From Bretschneidera sinensis (lineage: Eukaryota > Streptophyta > Magnoliopsida > Brassicales > Akaniaceae), in NCBI GenBank assembly GCA_023935145.1, contig CM043700.1, positions 66,815,120 to 66,879,119 of the forward strand: DNA of 64,000 nt, read 5' to 3'. The notes under the pieces are model-generated. The model was not told where the DNA came from, did no database searches, and saw only the letters and a list, made by a program, of their open reading frames with translations. Position numbers and translations under genes: made by a program. Shown in pieces: positions 42,773 through 53,558 of this stretch (positions are counted from its first letter, which is position 1; the number at the start of each line of letters is the position of its first letter).

Positions 42773-44272
42773 TGGTGAGATGTGCAGTGATTTACCACTT
42801 CAGGTCACTATGGCATTTACATCCTTCAAATTTTCTTGTGCCACATGTTGACCGTGAGGTGTGGACTGAGCTTGGGAAGAGAACTTACCTCGCTCAGTCA
42901 CACTTAAGGAGCCCATTAATTTGGACACTTGGCTCTTAATTTCTTTATGCTCTTCAACCACCTACGTAATTAATGCCTCAACCCTCTGGTTTGTCTTACC
43001 TTGTACCTCTATAAAAGCCTGTAAGGTGTCTTCTAAGGAGTTCCTAGAGGATGAAGGTGTATGATAAGGTGCAGGGGATGATCTAGGGGGTTGTGCATGC
43101 TGCTGATTTTCAAATTTCTAGTTGAAGTTGGGGTGATTCCGCCACCCTGGATTATAAGTGCTAGAGAAAAGTGCAAGAGGCTTCTTGTACATGCCTAAGG
43201 CATTACATTGTTCCTCATACAGCCCTCTCATATCAGCAAATGTGGGGTATTCTTGGAGGAGATGATCTACCCCGCCACATACAAAACAAGGCTCTAAAGA
43301 CTCGGAATGATAAGCCGCATGTGTTTGCTTTGAGCCCTTAGTTTTCAATGCTTCTAACTCCCTAGTGAGCAGTTCGACCTTAGTTTTCAGATTGTCTTCT
43401 TCCCTAATATGGTATATCCCTCCACCACTGGGGTTTCCTATAGGTCATGACCTACTCGTGCTTTCAGTAGCACTAGGTCTAGTCCATGTATGAGCTTTCT
43501 CAGCAAGCTCATTGAGGTATTCAAGAGCCTCATCGAGGTTTTTTTGCAGAAATTCCCCATTGCACATCATCTCTACAAATTGGCGTTTTCTATAGGTAAG
43601 ACCCTCATAGAAGTAGCTCACTAAACGCTAATTTTTATACCCATGGTGTGGACACATACTTAACAGCTCTTTAAATTTCTCCCAAGACTGATACAAAGTC
43701 TCATTTTCCTTTTATGCAAAGGTGGAGATTTGTCTTTTCAACGCATTAGTCTTGTGCTGAGGGAAATATTTGTTAAAGAAGGCCCTAGTCATTTCAGTCC
43801 ACGATCCAATAGATCGTGCTCTCAGTGAGTATAGCCAACTCTTAGCTCTATCCTTCAAAGTGAAAAGAAAGAACTTAAGCCGCACAATGTCATCGGTTTC
43901 ATCTTGATTATGAAAAATCGCGACTACTTCCTCAAACTCTCTAATGTGCACATATAGGTTTTCATTATCCAAGCCATAAAATGTAGGGAGTAATTGAATC
44001 ATCCCCGGTTTAAGATCTAATTGGCGAGTATTGGCTGGAAACATAATACATGATGGTGTGGCTGTGTGTGTAGGGTGGAGGTAATCCTGAAGTGTCCTAG
44101 CAACATTCTTATTAAGGTTATCAGCCATGTTAACAAAATCCTCTAAATTGTCACTTGGGTTTCCACTATTGGTTGATCTAGGCGAGGGTTCACTATCAGA
44201 CTCAGAAGGAGAGGGTAATTCTAGTTCTGGTCCTCTAATGAATCTACCTTGTGAATCTCTCAGTCTAAGCAT
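42773..44272 (-). pseudogene. Athila-3 gag (broken)
   Basis: Start MLRLRDSQGRFIRGPELELP at 44272. Core: TFYGLDNENLYVHIREFEEV, LKFFLFTLKDRAKSWLYSLR and YFPQHKTNALKRQISTF, then a stop near 43712. The downstream part has CFVCGGVDHLLQEYP (knuckle-like) and YNPGWRNHPNFN (43118-43348), with several stops and frameshifts in between. Confidence 0.83.
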
Positions 44273-44440
44273 ACACCAAATGAATCAGTGGGGAAATAAA
44301 TAAAACAAAATAAATCAGAAAATCAAAACTAAAGTAAAGGAACAATATTACTGTATTTACAAACTATTGAAAAGAAAAATATTTACAATTCTTCTATCAT
44401 CATGTCAAAAGTTGACAATCTTCTTTGTATTTAAACCTGT

Positions 44441-44459
44441 TTCCCCAGCAACGGCGCCA
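44441..44459 (-). promoter_or_regulatory. Athila-3 primer binding site
   Basis: On minus: TGGCGCCGTTGCTGGGGAA, five bases from the 5' LTR. Same tRNA class as Athila-1. Confidence 0.9.
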
Positions 44460-44464
44460 AAATT

Positions 44465-45756
44465 TGGTTATGCCCAAAGCATAACATGGTAGTTGTAGTA
44501 CAGTTTTGGGATATCGATTCCACAGGGAAACAAGTTAATTACAAAAGAAGGTATGAATCTCAACACAAACAATAAAAGTTAAAGTGACAAAATCGGATTT
44601 GTTGGTTGTATGGAAATTGTGTGAATGATTGAATAATATAATAAAAGAAATGACAAGGTTCTAGAAATCCTCCCTAGGTTCGTTGCTCTAATCCTAACTT
44701 GATTCAGTTGTTTTATTCTCGATTGCAAGTTTCACATCCCAAACAGGCAATCAGCAAATATTCAATTAAAGTGCATTTATAAACCCTAATGTGATTGCTA
44801 TGAATTATTCTTTACTTTCAAGCACATATGACCTAACTTATAAATTATCAAAAGACGACGGTATATCTAAACGACAATACCGTAGGAATGGACAAATCTA
44901 TAAAAGAGATCCACTAGACTCAATCACACCCAAACAGATACACATAAGAAAAGCATGACTAGACTTATATAAAAAAGAAGCATGCAATCACCGGACTAAT
45001 AAAAATCTACTAATTAAATTAAAGAATAAAACATAACAATGTTCAATGAAAATAATATCCAACCACAACTGAATCAAATAAAGGAAAATAAGAACAACTA
45101 CACCTAGGGATTCATCACTTCGCCTTATTTGGAGATTAGCTGGCCATCGAGCTCATGCTTACTTGAGTTGCCTCCGGCCTCTCAACGATCATTCCCAGCT
45201 TGCCCTCCAAATTTATACTTTCAGATTCGTCCTAAAGGCCTTCTAGAATTCTCCTAAAAGCCCTCTGGATTCACTCACTGATGATTTCAGATGAGCTCCG
45301 ATTGATGCCTAAAGTTGAAGTGGAGTGGGGCTTTTATAGGGAAACTCTTGGAGTGTTGTGTGTTTTCTATCCGATGTGGGATTCTACCCGAGTGCGCTCG
45401 ATCGTAGCCTTCTTATGCTCGATCACAGCCTTCTTGCGCTCGATCGCAGTTGCGCTGCAAAGTATTTCTTGGTCGATGTGGGATGTGCGCTCGATCGCAC
45501 TGATTGTGCGCTCGATCGCAACACAGGTAGCAGTCCATCTTGTCCTTCCAGAAGCCTGGGCTCTTAGTCTTTTAAGCAACGATCACTTCTATTTCTCTTT
45601 TAAACTCAAAGTACCTGAGAATTATACTGAAATAAGTCAGTGGTCCAATAATATTACTTTAGAGTTATAAACACATAAAAGCACAATAAAGACCAAGATC
45701 AATCATAAAATGATAACAATTAACCACTATTGAGAAGCATTTTATGACTATCATCA
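44465..45756 (-). mobile_element. Athila-3 5' LTR (1292 bp)
   Basis: Partner of 37695-38943. The minus-strand TATA is CCCTATAAAAGCC (about 45329-45341). Five CTCGATCG-type motifs lie at about 45390-45530, one more than in the 3' LTR. The length difference also includes a duplicated CCTAAAAGCC/CCTAAAGGCC segment near 45230-45262. Confidence 0.92.
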
Positions 45757-45761
45757 ATTGG
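45757..45761 (+). repeat. Target duplication ATTGG, right (Athila-3)
   Basis: Identical to 37690-37694. Confidence 0.9.
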
Positions 45762-46589
45762 GCTCAAAATGCTTCCTTAGAATTTTCTTGTCATGAACCG
45801 CCTTCATCTTTACCTTGTAGATTCTTAAGTTGTCGTAGGCATCATTTTGTAACTATTCAATCTCAACCAACTGAAGCTTCCTATGAATTCCTGCATCATT
45901 AATATCAAAGTTAATGCTCTTTACAGCCCAATAAGCACGATGTTCTATTTCAACCGGTAGATGGAAAGCTTTTCCATAGACAAGTCGATATGGAGATATC
46001 CCGAGGTTGGTTTTGTAAGCAGTACGGTAAGCCTAAAGAGCGTCGGGAAGGTGCAAAGACCAATCCTGTCTATTCAGGTTCACTGTCTTCTCCAATATTT
46101 GTTTCAACTCTCGGTTGACCAATTCAGCCTAGCCATTCATCTGTGGGTGGTAGGCATTAGCGACCTTGTGGTGCATTCCATACCTACGCATCAAAGCCTT
46201 AAAAGAACGGTTACAGAAATGAGTGCCTTGATCACTAATCATAGCCCAAGACGTACAGAATCTGGAGAAAATGTTCTCCTTAAGAAATTTGACAACAATT
46301 TTGTTTCGGCACACCACAACCTCTACCTATTTGGACATGTAGTCCACTGCAAGCAAGATAGATAGATACCTAAAGGAAAGTGGAAAGGGTCCCATAAAAT
46401 CGATCCTCCAACAATCAAATATTTTAATGACAAGAATCAGGTTAAAGGGCAACATATGCCTTTGGGACAAAGCACCAAGCTTTTAGTATCTATCACCAGA
46501 ATAGCAAAAATTGTTAGTGTCTTTAAACAGAGAAGCCCAATATAATCTGGACTGTAAAATTTTTGTGGTAGTTTTTTTCATAGAAAAGT

Positions 46590-46594
46590 GACCC
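46590..46594 (+). repeat. Target duplication GACCC, left (solo LTR)
   Basis: Identical to 47934-47938. Confidence 0.88.
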
Positions 46595-47933
46595 TGATAG
46601 GTGCTTAAATATTCATATTTAAGCCCCCTTATTTACATTTATTAGGTCCTTAGTTATGTTATTTTAGTCCATTTTACTTCATTTGTGTGTTTTACATGTG
46701 TTTATAGGGTCTTGGAAGAAAAGAAGTAGTTTTGGCACTTAAAGGAAGAAGCCTGAAAATTCTGGAGGAGTCTCTGGTCAAGTTGCGATCGATCGCACCA
46801 TGCAATGCGATCGAGCACACATTGCAATCGTGCGCACACAAGAAAGATCGAGCACACACTGCGATCGAGTGCAAGACGTGTGCGATCGAGTGCACATGTA
46901 CGGGCGTGAACAGTAAACTACAGAACCCTATTTTAGAAATTAGAGAGTTTTTACGGTTTAGGAAGTCTAGGGTTTCCTGCACCTTCTAGGATTACTAAAG
47001 CCCTATAAATACACCTGTAAAACACACACAATTCACCACCTCTTAGAGATCACTTTTATCTTTTGCTTAAGCTCGGAGTTTTAGGCTTTGGAGAGGATTG
47101 ACAACCCGTCTCCCTAGTATTCTTTGGATTTTATATTTCATGCTTAGTTTATATATGATGTTTATTTTAGACAGCATGTGTAACTAACTTTCTTATAGGG
47201 CTCGATTGAAGCCCTAGTTTTGCTTTTCCATATATTTATTCATTGATAAATCTTTACCAATAGCCTTTATTATGTTGCTTAACTTGATTAATGCATGTGC
47301 CTATTTAAATTCCTCATATATATGTGTATGGCCAACGTATGCATGTGGTATAGATTGGTTAGTTAGATCAATTTGGATGACTGAGTCCTGGGTGTAACAT
47401 TAGTAACAAAAGATATCCACATCGGATTCTTGGATTAATCAACATGGGAAACTGGGAGTAGATACCATGCGCTAGGTCTCATGTGGTTATCGATTTCCAA
47501 AGATCTTATGCTTTCTTAAGGAACAACTCAAGCTGATACCATGCTAAATCCCTTAAGGAAGAAAAGAGTTAGAGTAGATACCATACCTAACTCGTTGCTT
47601 AGGGAGATCAATAGCTTAAGGAGTAGATACCATGCCCTTAGGTTGGCGACTAGTAGGTATACATGATAAGGCTAGTGCATTGATACATTATACAATTGGG
47701 AAAGTATGACTAGTGGATATCAAAGCCCTATGTCTTTATTATTATCACTCACATTCAATAGTTATTTTATTTCTTTTTACTTTAAAGAAACTAATTCTAA
47801 AAACTGAACTTTACCAATCCCTGTGGAGATGATCTTGCTTTCGCACACTACACTACACTGTTGACCTTGTGCACTTGCAAGTAAAACCAGTATGATTATC
47901 TACTTATTTATTTAGGTATATAACTGCACAACA
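46595..47933 (+). mobile_element. Solo LTR of a gypsy-type element (1339 bp)
   Basis: Bounded by TGATAGGTGC and GCACAACA and by GACCC on both sides. No coding sequence, primer site or second LTR, so it is a product of LTR-LTR recombination. A TATA (CCCTATAAATACACC, about 47001-47015) fixes the + orientation. Six GCGATCGAG-type motifs lie upstream (46785-46905). Its end (CCCTGTGGAGATGATC, GTGCACTTGCAAGT) resembles Athila-lineage LTR ends. Confidence 0.9.
47450..47640 (+). repeat. Dispersed TAGATACCATGC-type repeats in the solo LTR
   Basis: Four occurrences of (TA/TG)ATACCAT(G/A)C, each followed by a CTAGG, CTAAAT or CCTTAGG-like tail. Confidence 0.6.
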
Positions 47934-47938
47934 GACCC
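47934..47938 (+). repeat. Target duplication GACCC, right (solo LTR)
   Basis: Identical to 46590-46594. Confidence 0.88.
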
Positions 47939-48240
47939 CCACAAGCTGAATTATGACAAAAATGTAAGACACTATCAATCTCAACCGCAGGGATGCACCG
48001 CTTTATAATTTGGTCAGGGCAATACTTATAAAGATAAGAGTCATCCGAATAGAAATTTCTTACCTCGACTAAAAATTTGTGCTTATCTTGCCCGCTCCAT
48101 GTGGATGGAATTTTTCTAGAAACCAAATAATTTACAATGTGCACATATAATGGCACTTGGCTTACGATGAACAGATGTTCACCAAGGAAGTCGTCTCGGA
48201 TGGGTGGCCCATCGGCAAACACATTGAACTCCATACGAGA

Positions 48241-48245
48241 TAAGT
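48241..48245 (+). repeat. Target duplication of copia-C, left (TAAGT)
   Basis: Pairs with CAAGT at 54551-54555, with one mismatch. Confidence 0.75.
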
Positions 48246-49230
48246 TGTTGGTATTTTTCTAAGGTTTAAACATAGTTTAAAGATGGTCAAAGTCTAAACC
48301 AAGGTTGAAAGATTAAAATGCTGCATGTTAAAGGAGTCCACACATGTGTGTGCATCCATTTAGGTGTGTGTGCACACCCCTAAACAACAAAGCAAAGTAG
48401 TGCGCACTGTTGTGTGAAGGGCTGCATCAGTGTGTGCCTCACCACCTCTTCACCAGTGCCTCATCGCCCAGCAAGGAAGTAGTTTGGAGAAGGGTAATGC
48501 TGCATCACCCCTCCACCAGCGCCGCACTGTCCAGAATGTGGTCCAAAGGGGCTTTGCCTAGCGCCTCATCGCCCCCTGTTCAGTGCCTAGGCGCCAGACA
48601 CACTGATGCACACATGGACAGCTTGTTTAAACCTCCTCTTAGGTGTGTGGATGCAAGGTTAAAATGCACAGCACCACTTAGGATTGATGGAGGGCCATGG
48701 TTAAATGGTCATCGAGATCTAAGGGTGGAGATTGACTCTCAATATTGGACAAGAAGTTGGTGCACTATATAAAGGGTCACCTAGCATCATTCTAGACATA
48801 ACATTGTGATATAATTTTGAGATCAATTGTAAAGAGTGACAAGACACAATAGAAGAGAGAATTATGTGAGAGTGCAAAGACACAAAACACAAGAGGGACT
48901 CATTGTAGAGAGGCTAGTTGTAAAGAAGAGAGAGTAGTATAGATAGAAAGCATTGTAATAGTTCTTATCATCTTCTTTATTCTCTTCTTGGTTTCTTCAA
49001 GAACTTGAGCTTCTTGAAGAGGGTTGCTGTAATTGTAAAAAACCAATGATTTAGTGCAAAGAGTTCAGAGGAACTCACGGGGACGTAGGCTATTACCGAA
49101 CCTCGATAACAAATCGCTTGTCTTCTTTTCTTTCTTGCTTTCAATTGCTGTATTTCTTTCTACAAGTCATTCTACACTTGGGTGTTTGGAAGATCACCAC
49201 CTAGGCATCTTGTCAAGGTGATTTCCAATA
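48246..49230 (+). mobile_element. copia-C 5' LTR (985 bp)
   Basis: Starts TGTTGGTATTTTTCTAAGG and ends GATTTCCAATA (the terminal CA is changed to TA). The TATA is CTATATAAAGGG near 48764-48776. The U5 motif GACGTAGGCTATTACCGAACC lies near 49082. Confidence 0.92.
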
Positions 49231-49231
49231 G

Positions 49232-49243
49232 TGGTATCAGAGC
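49232..49243 (+). promoter_or_regulatory. copia-C primer binding site
   Basis: TGGTATCAGAGC, complementary to the 3' end of initiator tRNA-Met, one base after the LTR. Confidence 0.93.
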
Positions 49244-49467
49244 TTGCACAGCTGGGTATCAAAGCAAGAACAAGAAGGTTATGGAGCCAAGACTCCAAGA
49301 ATCAAAGATTAACATCTTAGGTGATTCAAGAACAGAGTAAAGATCAAGATCAGATCGTGTTCTTGGAGTGATTCAAGAACGGTGTTAAGATCCATCTTTA
49401 ATCGTGTTCTTGAGGTTAAAGAAAGCATTTGTGGGTATTGCATAAATCTAGGATCTTGTCCACAAAG

Positions 49468-50250
49468 ATGGCTTCAAATTTGTGTGTTGAGAAATTTGAT
49501 GGAAATGGAGACTTTGCCCTTTGGAAGCAGAAGATCAAGGTGGTTCTAATGCAACAGAAAGTAGACTTGGCTATTGGAGAAGATAATACTTTTCCAGCAA
49601 GTGTCACGGAGGACCAACAGATTGAGATGAAGAAGATAGCTTACAGCACCATTTTCTTGCACATGTCGGATAGTGTCACAAGAGGGTGTGGAGACTCGAA
49701 AGATCCAGCTGTCATATGGAAGAAACTAGATGAGTTGTTTCTTACCAAAACTCTCCCTAACAAGATTTATCTTCTTAAAAGAATCTTTGCTTTTAAAATG
49801 AATCCTAGTAAAGAGTTGCAAGATAATCTTGAGGTCTTTAATAAGCTAGTTCAAGATTTGAATAGCTGTAGCATTGCATTTCCGAATGAACAATTGGCTG
49901 TTGTCTTGTTAAATTCTCTTCCTGATTGCTTTGATAATTTGATTAATGCTATTGACTATGGAAGGGATACTTTAACAAAGGAGATTGTGATCAATGCCAT
50001 ACGGGTACATGACTTCAAAGCCAAGATGAAGGAGACATCAAGTTGAGATGAGCTGCTCGTAAGAGGAAGGCCAGCAACTCGGAATGGCAGTAGCAACCAT
50101 GGCAACTACCTAGAGAAATCAAGAGGTAGAGGGCAAAGCCATGGGAGAGCAGATTCCAAATCAAGATTTGGAAAGAGGTGCTTCTACTGCAACAAGGAGG
50201 GCCATTTCAGAAAAGATTGTAAGAAGAAGATGTGGGATGAGAGAAAAAGC
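49468..50250 (+). pseudogene. copia-C gag, one stop
   Basis: ATG 49468 gives MASNLCVEKFDGNGDFALWK. The UBN2-type capsid core follows: KIAYSTIFLHMSDSVTRGCG, LLKRIFAFKMNPSKELQDNL, LLNSLPDCFDNLINAI and AIRVHDFKAKMKETSS. TGA at 50044-50046 (from an Arg codon CGA) cuts the frame. The basic RGRGQSHGRADS stretch and a good knuckle CFYCNKEGHFRKDC (50179-50220) continue in the same frame. Confidence 0.88.
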
Positions 50251-51903
50251 CACACCAACAATGGAGAGGCTTCGGTTGCCAAGGGAGAACGGCAAGATGA
50301 TGTTCTTATTGTGTGCTCAAATGTGAGCAGGAGGCAAGGCAGCAAAAAGTGGATTCTGGATTCCGGGTGCACTTATCACATATGCCCTCACAAGGAATGG
50401 TTCAAGAATTTCAAGGAGATCAATGATGGAAGGGTCTTCTTAGGGAATGACAATTCTTGCCAAGTGAGGGGGATCGGAGACATCCAATTGAGGATGTTTG
50501 ATGGAGTCACAAGGCTACTGCGAAATGTGAGGTATCTTCCAAATATGAAGAGAAATTTGATCTCATTAGAGCAGCTGGATTCTATGGGGTATACATGCAA
50601 AGTAGAGGGAGGAAAGATCAAGGTGGCCAAGAGATCTTTGGTAGTGATCAAGGTAGCAAGACATGATGGACTCTATGAGATGATCAGAGAGACAGAAATC
50701 AATGATCAAGCAGCAAGCTTGATGGCTGAGATGGATAGGGCAGCCCTTTGGCACACTCGCTTGGGACACATGAGCAAAAAGGGCCTGCAAGTTCTTAGCA
50801 AGGATGGTTTACTTGGTGGTGACAAAGTAGAGAAACTAAATTTCTGTGAGAGTTGCATTCTTGGGAAGCAACGCCGGGTCAGCTTCAACACCAGAATGCA
50901 TAAGTCTAAGGGAATTCTTGACTACATTCATTCGGACATTTGGGGACCAGAAAGAACACCAACACAGGGAGGTAACTTTTACTTTCTGTCTTTAATCGAT
51001 GATTATTCAAGAAGAGTGTGGGTTTATTTACTTAGAAATAAATCAAATGCCTTGAATAAATTTGTTGTGTGGAAGAAGTTGCTGAAAACTCAAACGGGTA
51101 GGGTAGTTAAGGCTTTACGAACTAATAATGGCTTAGAATTTTGCAATAAGGATTTTGATATATTCTGTGAATTAAATGGCAGTCTAAGATATATAACGGT
51201 TGTAAAAACACCTCAGAAAAATGGAGTTGCTGAGAGGATGAATAGAACCCTTATGGAAAAGGTTAGGTGCATGTTAATAGGATCCGGTTTACCAAAATAT
51301 TTTTGGGGAGAAGCTGTGGCTACAACTGCATACTTGGTAAATAGATCACCCTTTAGAGCTTTAGAACTCAAGACTCCCATGGAGATATGGAGTGGGAAAC
51401 CCCTTGAATTAAGCAACCTCAGGATTTTTGGGTGTGCTGCATATGCATATCAAAAGGAGGATAAACTTAGCCCAAGATCTAGAAAATGTGTATTTCTAGG
51501 ATATGGTGATTGGGTTAAGGGATATAGGTTGTGGTCCTTAGAAAAGAAAGGCATAAAACTCATTATAAGTAGGGATGTTATTTTTAATGAATTGTTATTT
51601 CCCTACTTGGAGAAAACCAACCCTGCAGGGGCTAGTGAGCAAACCAGTCCGAAAGTTGTGGAGCATCGCATCAAGGAGAGTTCGGTTTAGGTAGAGCAAG
51701 GAAGGCAAGAGGGTTCGGACCTAGTAGAGCCCTTGAATGAAGGCCATGCTCAAGAAACACAAGAAGCGGCTGAACAAGAAGAGGTTGATGCAGCAAGTCA
51801 TAATGACTACCAGCTCACAAGAGATCAGGGAAGGAGGGTGGTTAGACCACATTTGAGATATAAGTTTGCGGATGCTAATGTAGCAACTCCTTGGATAGAA
51901 TGA
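50251..51903 (+). pseudogene. copia-C protease and integrase
   Basis: Protease: WILDSGCTYHICPHKEW near 50350-50400, with active-site DSG intact. Pre-integrase zinc region: AALWHTRLGHM to CESCILGKQRR. Integrase: GILDYIHSDIWGP (first Asp), LRTNNGLEF where the second catalytic Asp is Asn (one G-to-A change), and PQKNGVAERMN (Glu). YLVNRSPFRALELKTPMEIW and RKCVFLGYGDWVKGYRLW follow. TAG 51688-51690 and TGA 51901-51903 end the long frame. The Asn substitution should inactivate integrase. Confidence 0.9.
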
Positions 51904-53462
51904 GAGATGGAACCAGAAACTTACATGGATGCCATGGAGCGTAAGGATTCATCAAAGTGGCAGCTGGCTTTGGAGGAAGAAATGGACTCTTTGATGACGA
52001 ATAACTCTTGAGAGTTGGTGCCCAAACCTGAAAAACAGAGAGTTGTGGATTGTAGATGGATCTACAAGATCAAAGAAGGGAATACTCCAGGGGATGAAGT
52101 CCGGTATAAAGCTAGGCTGATGGCGAAGAGGTTCACATGAAAAGAAAGCATAGATTTCACTGAAATCTTCTCACCAGTTGTGAAGTACAAGACGATATGG
52201 ATAGTGTTAGCATTGGTGGTCTAATTTGATTGGGAAATTGAGCAAATGGATGTGAAGACAGTGTTCTTACATGGAGAGCTCGATGAGACCATTTTCATGA
52301 GGCAACCCGAAGGCTATGAGAAAGGAAGGCAGGGAGAGTTGGTGTGCAAATTGAAGAAATCTCTCTATGTCCTGAAGCAATCACCTCGGCAATGGAATAA
52401 GAGGTTTGATTCCTTTGTAATTAGCTCGGGTTTCATGAGGAGCTGCTATGATTCGTGCTTGTATTATAAGGGGCAGAAGGTTGAGGAAGTGGTGATCATC
52501 CTTATCTATGTTGATGACATGTTGCTGGTTGGGAGCAGCATGGAGAGGATAAGGAAATTGAAGGCTCAACTCAATGAAGAGTTTGAGATGAAGGATCTTG
52601 GCCATGCACAAAAGATCCTTGGGATGTATATCATCCGGGAAAGGGAGAGAAATAGATTGAAGATCTCTCAAACTTTCTACATAGAGAAGATGATATCTAA
52701 GTTCTCTATGGAAGATAGCAAACCAGTGAAGTTTCCCCTTGCTGGTCATTTCAAGTTCTCCAATGATCAATGTCCGAGATCAGAGGTGGAGAGAAAGGAA
52801 ATGGAACAAGTCTCTTATTCTAGTGCTGTTGGTTCTATTATGTTCACCATGGTAAGCACTAGACCTGATATTGCTCATGCAATAAGTGTTCTCAGCAGGT
52901 TTATGAGTAATCCCGGAAAGGAGCATTGGCTTGGGATGAAGTGGTTGCTGAGGTACTTGAAGGGAAGCCCAGAAGTAGGGCTGGTTTATAAGAAGAGGGG
53001 TAAGTCCATTTGCCTTGAGGGTTTTGCGGATTCAGAATATGGAGCAGACCGGGATAAAAGGAGATCGATTACCTCCTACTTCTTTAACTTAAACAAATGT
53101 TGTGTAAGTTGGAAGGTTCAGTTACAGCCAGTGGTAGCACTCTCAACAACCGAGGCTGAGCACATAGCGGCTACGAAGGCCATTAAAGAGGCTATGTGGT
53201 GCAAAAGATTGCTGGAAGAGTTGAAGGTACTGGAGGAGCAGGTTGTGGTGTTTTCGGATAGTCAAAGTGCATTGCACTTGTGTAAGAATCCGGTGTTCCA
53301 TGAGAGGACAAAGCACATAGATGTTTGGTATCATTTCATTCGGGAAAATGTTAGGAAATGATGCATCCATGTGGACAAGGTAGCCACAGAAGAAAATCCT
53401 ACGGATTTATGTACTAAAGTCCTACCTCTAAGTAAGTTCATTTATTTCCTTGGACTACTTAG
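51904..53462 (+). pseudogene. copia-C reverse transcriptase and RNase H
   Basis: RT: WQLALEEEMDSLM, stop 52009-52011 (Trp to TGA), [11 protein letters not shown], stop 52138-52140, [11 protein letters not shown], stop 52222-52224, MDVKTVFLHGELDET, LKKSLYVLKQSPRQWNKRF and the catalytic YVDDMLLVG (about 52507-52533). FSMEDSKPVKFPLAGHFKFS follows. RNase H: MFTMVSTRPDIAHAI, ALSTTEAEHIAATKA and FSDSQSALHLCKNPVFHERT. TGA 53359-53361 precedes the last residues. From 52246 the frame is open for 371 residues. Confidence 0.92.
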
Positions 53463-53546
53463 GATTGGAGTTGGTTAATTGATGACTCAAGATGAGTTTG
53501 GATCCTGAAGATCTCTACACAATGGTTCGGGTTTAAACACTTAGAC

Positions 53547-53558
53547 AAAGGTAGAGAT
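53547..53558 (+). promoter_or_regulatory. copia-C polypurine tract
   Basis: AAAGGTAGAGAT directly before TGTTGG of the 3' LTR. It is also present next to the copia-A 3' LTR. Confidence 0.85.

Larger units (their letters stand above)
37695..45756 (-). mobile_element. Athila-3: Athila-lineage LTR element, 8.1 kb, deleted pol
   Basis: Two LTRs (1249 and 1292 bp), a primer site, gag, PR, RH and fragments of IN on minus, bounded by ATTGG. RT and most of the integrase core are missing, so it could not move alone. It sits inside the Athila-2 integrase coding sequence, which is continuous when Athila-3 is removed. Confidence 0.93.
45757..46594 (-). pseudogene. Athila-2 integrase core (broken)
   Basis: On minus: PFPLSFRYLSILLAVDYMSK, a stop where Trp is expected, VCRNKIVVKFLKENIFSRF, SDQGTHFCNRSF (second Asp region), AYHPQMNG then a stop for Gln, AELVNRE (Glu region), AYRTAYKTNLGISPYRLVYG, and finally DKKILRKHFEPN at the Athila-3 insertion point. 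At the other end the solo LTR interrupts it at 46594. Confidence 0.85.
47934..48245 (-). pseudogene. Athila-2 integrase N-terminal region
   Basis: On minus from 48234: MEFNVFADGPPIRDDFLGEH, VPLYVHIVNYLVSRKIPSTW and DDSYLYKYCPDQIIKRCIP, matching the same stretch of Athila-3 (41421-41062). It follows MADHL on the other side of copia-C. Confidence 0.85.

Noticed and set aside
46785..46905. CGATCG repeats as a CRISPR array or bacterial contamination
   Set aside because: The units are short, unevenly spaced and inside an LTR with TG/CA ends and a target duplication.
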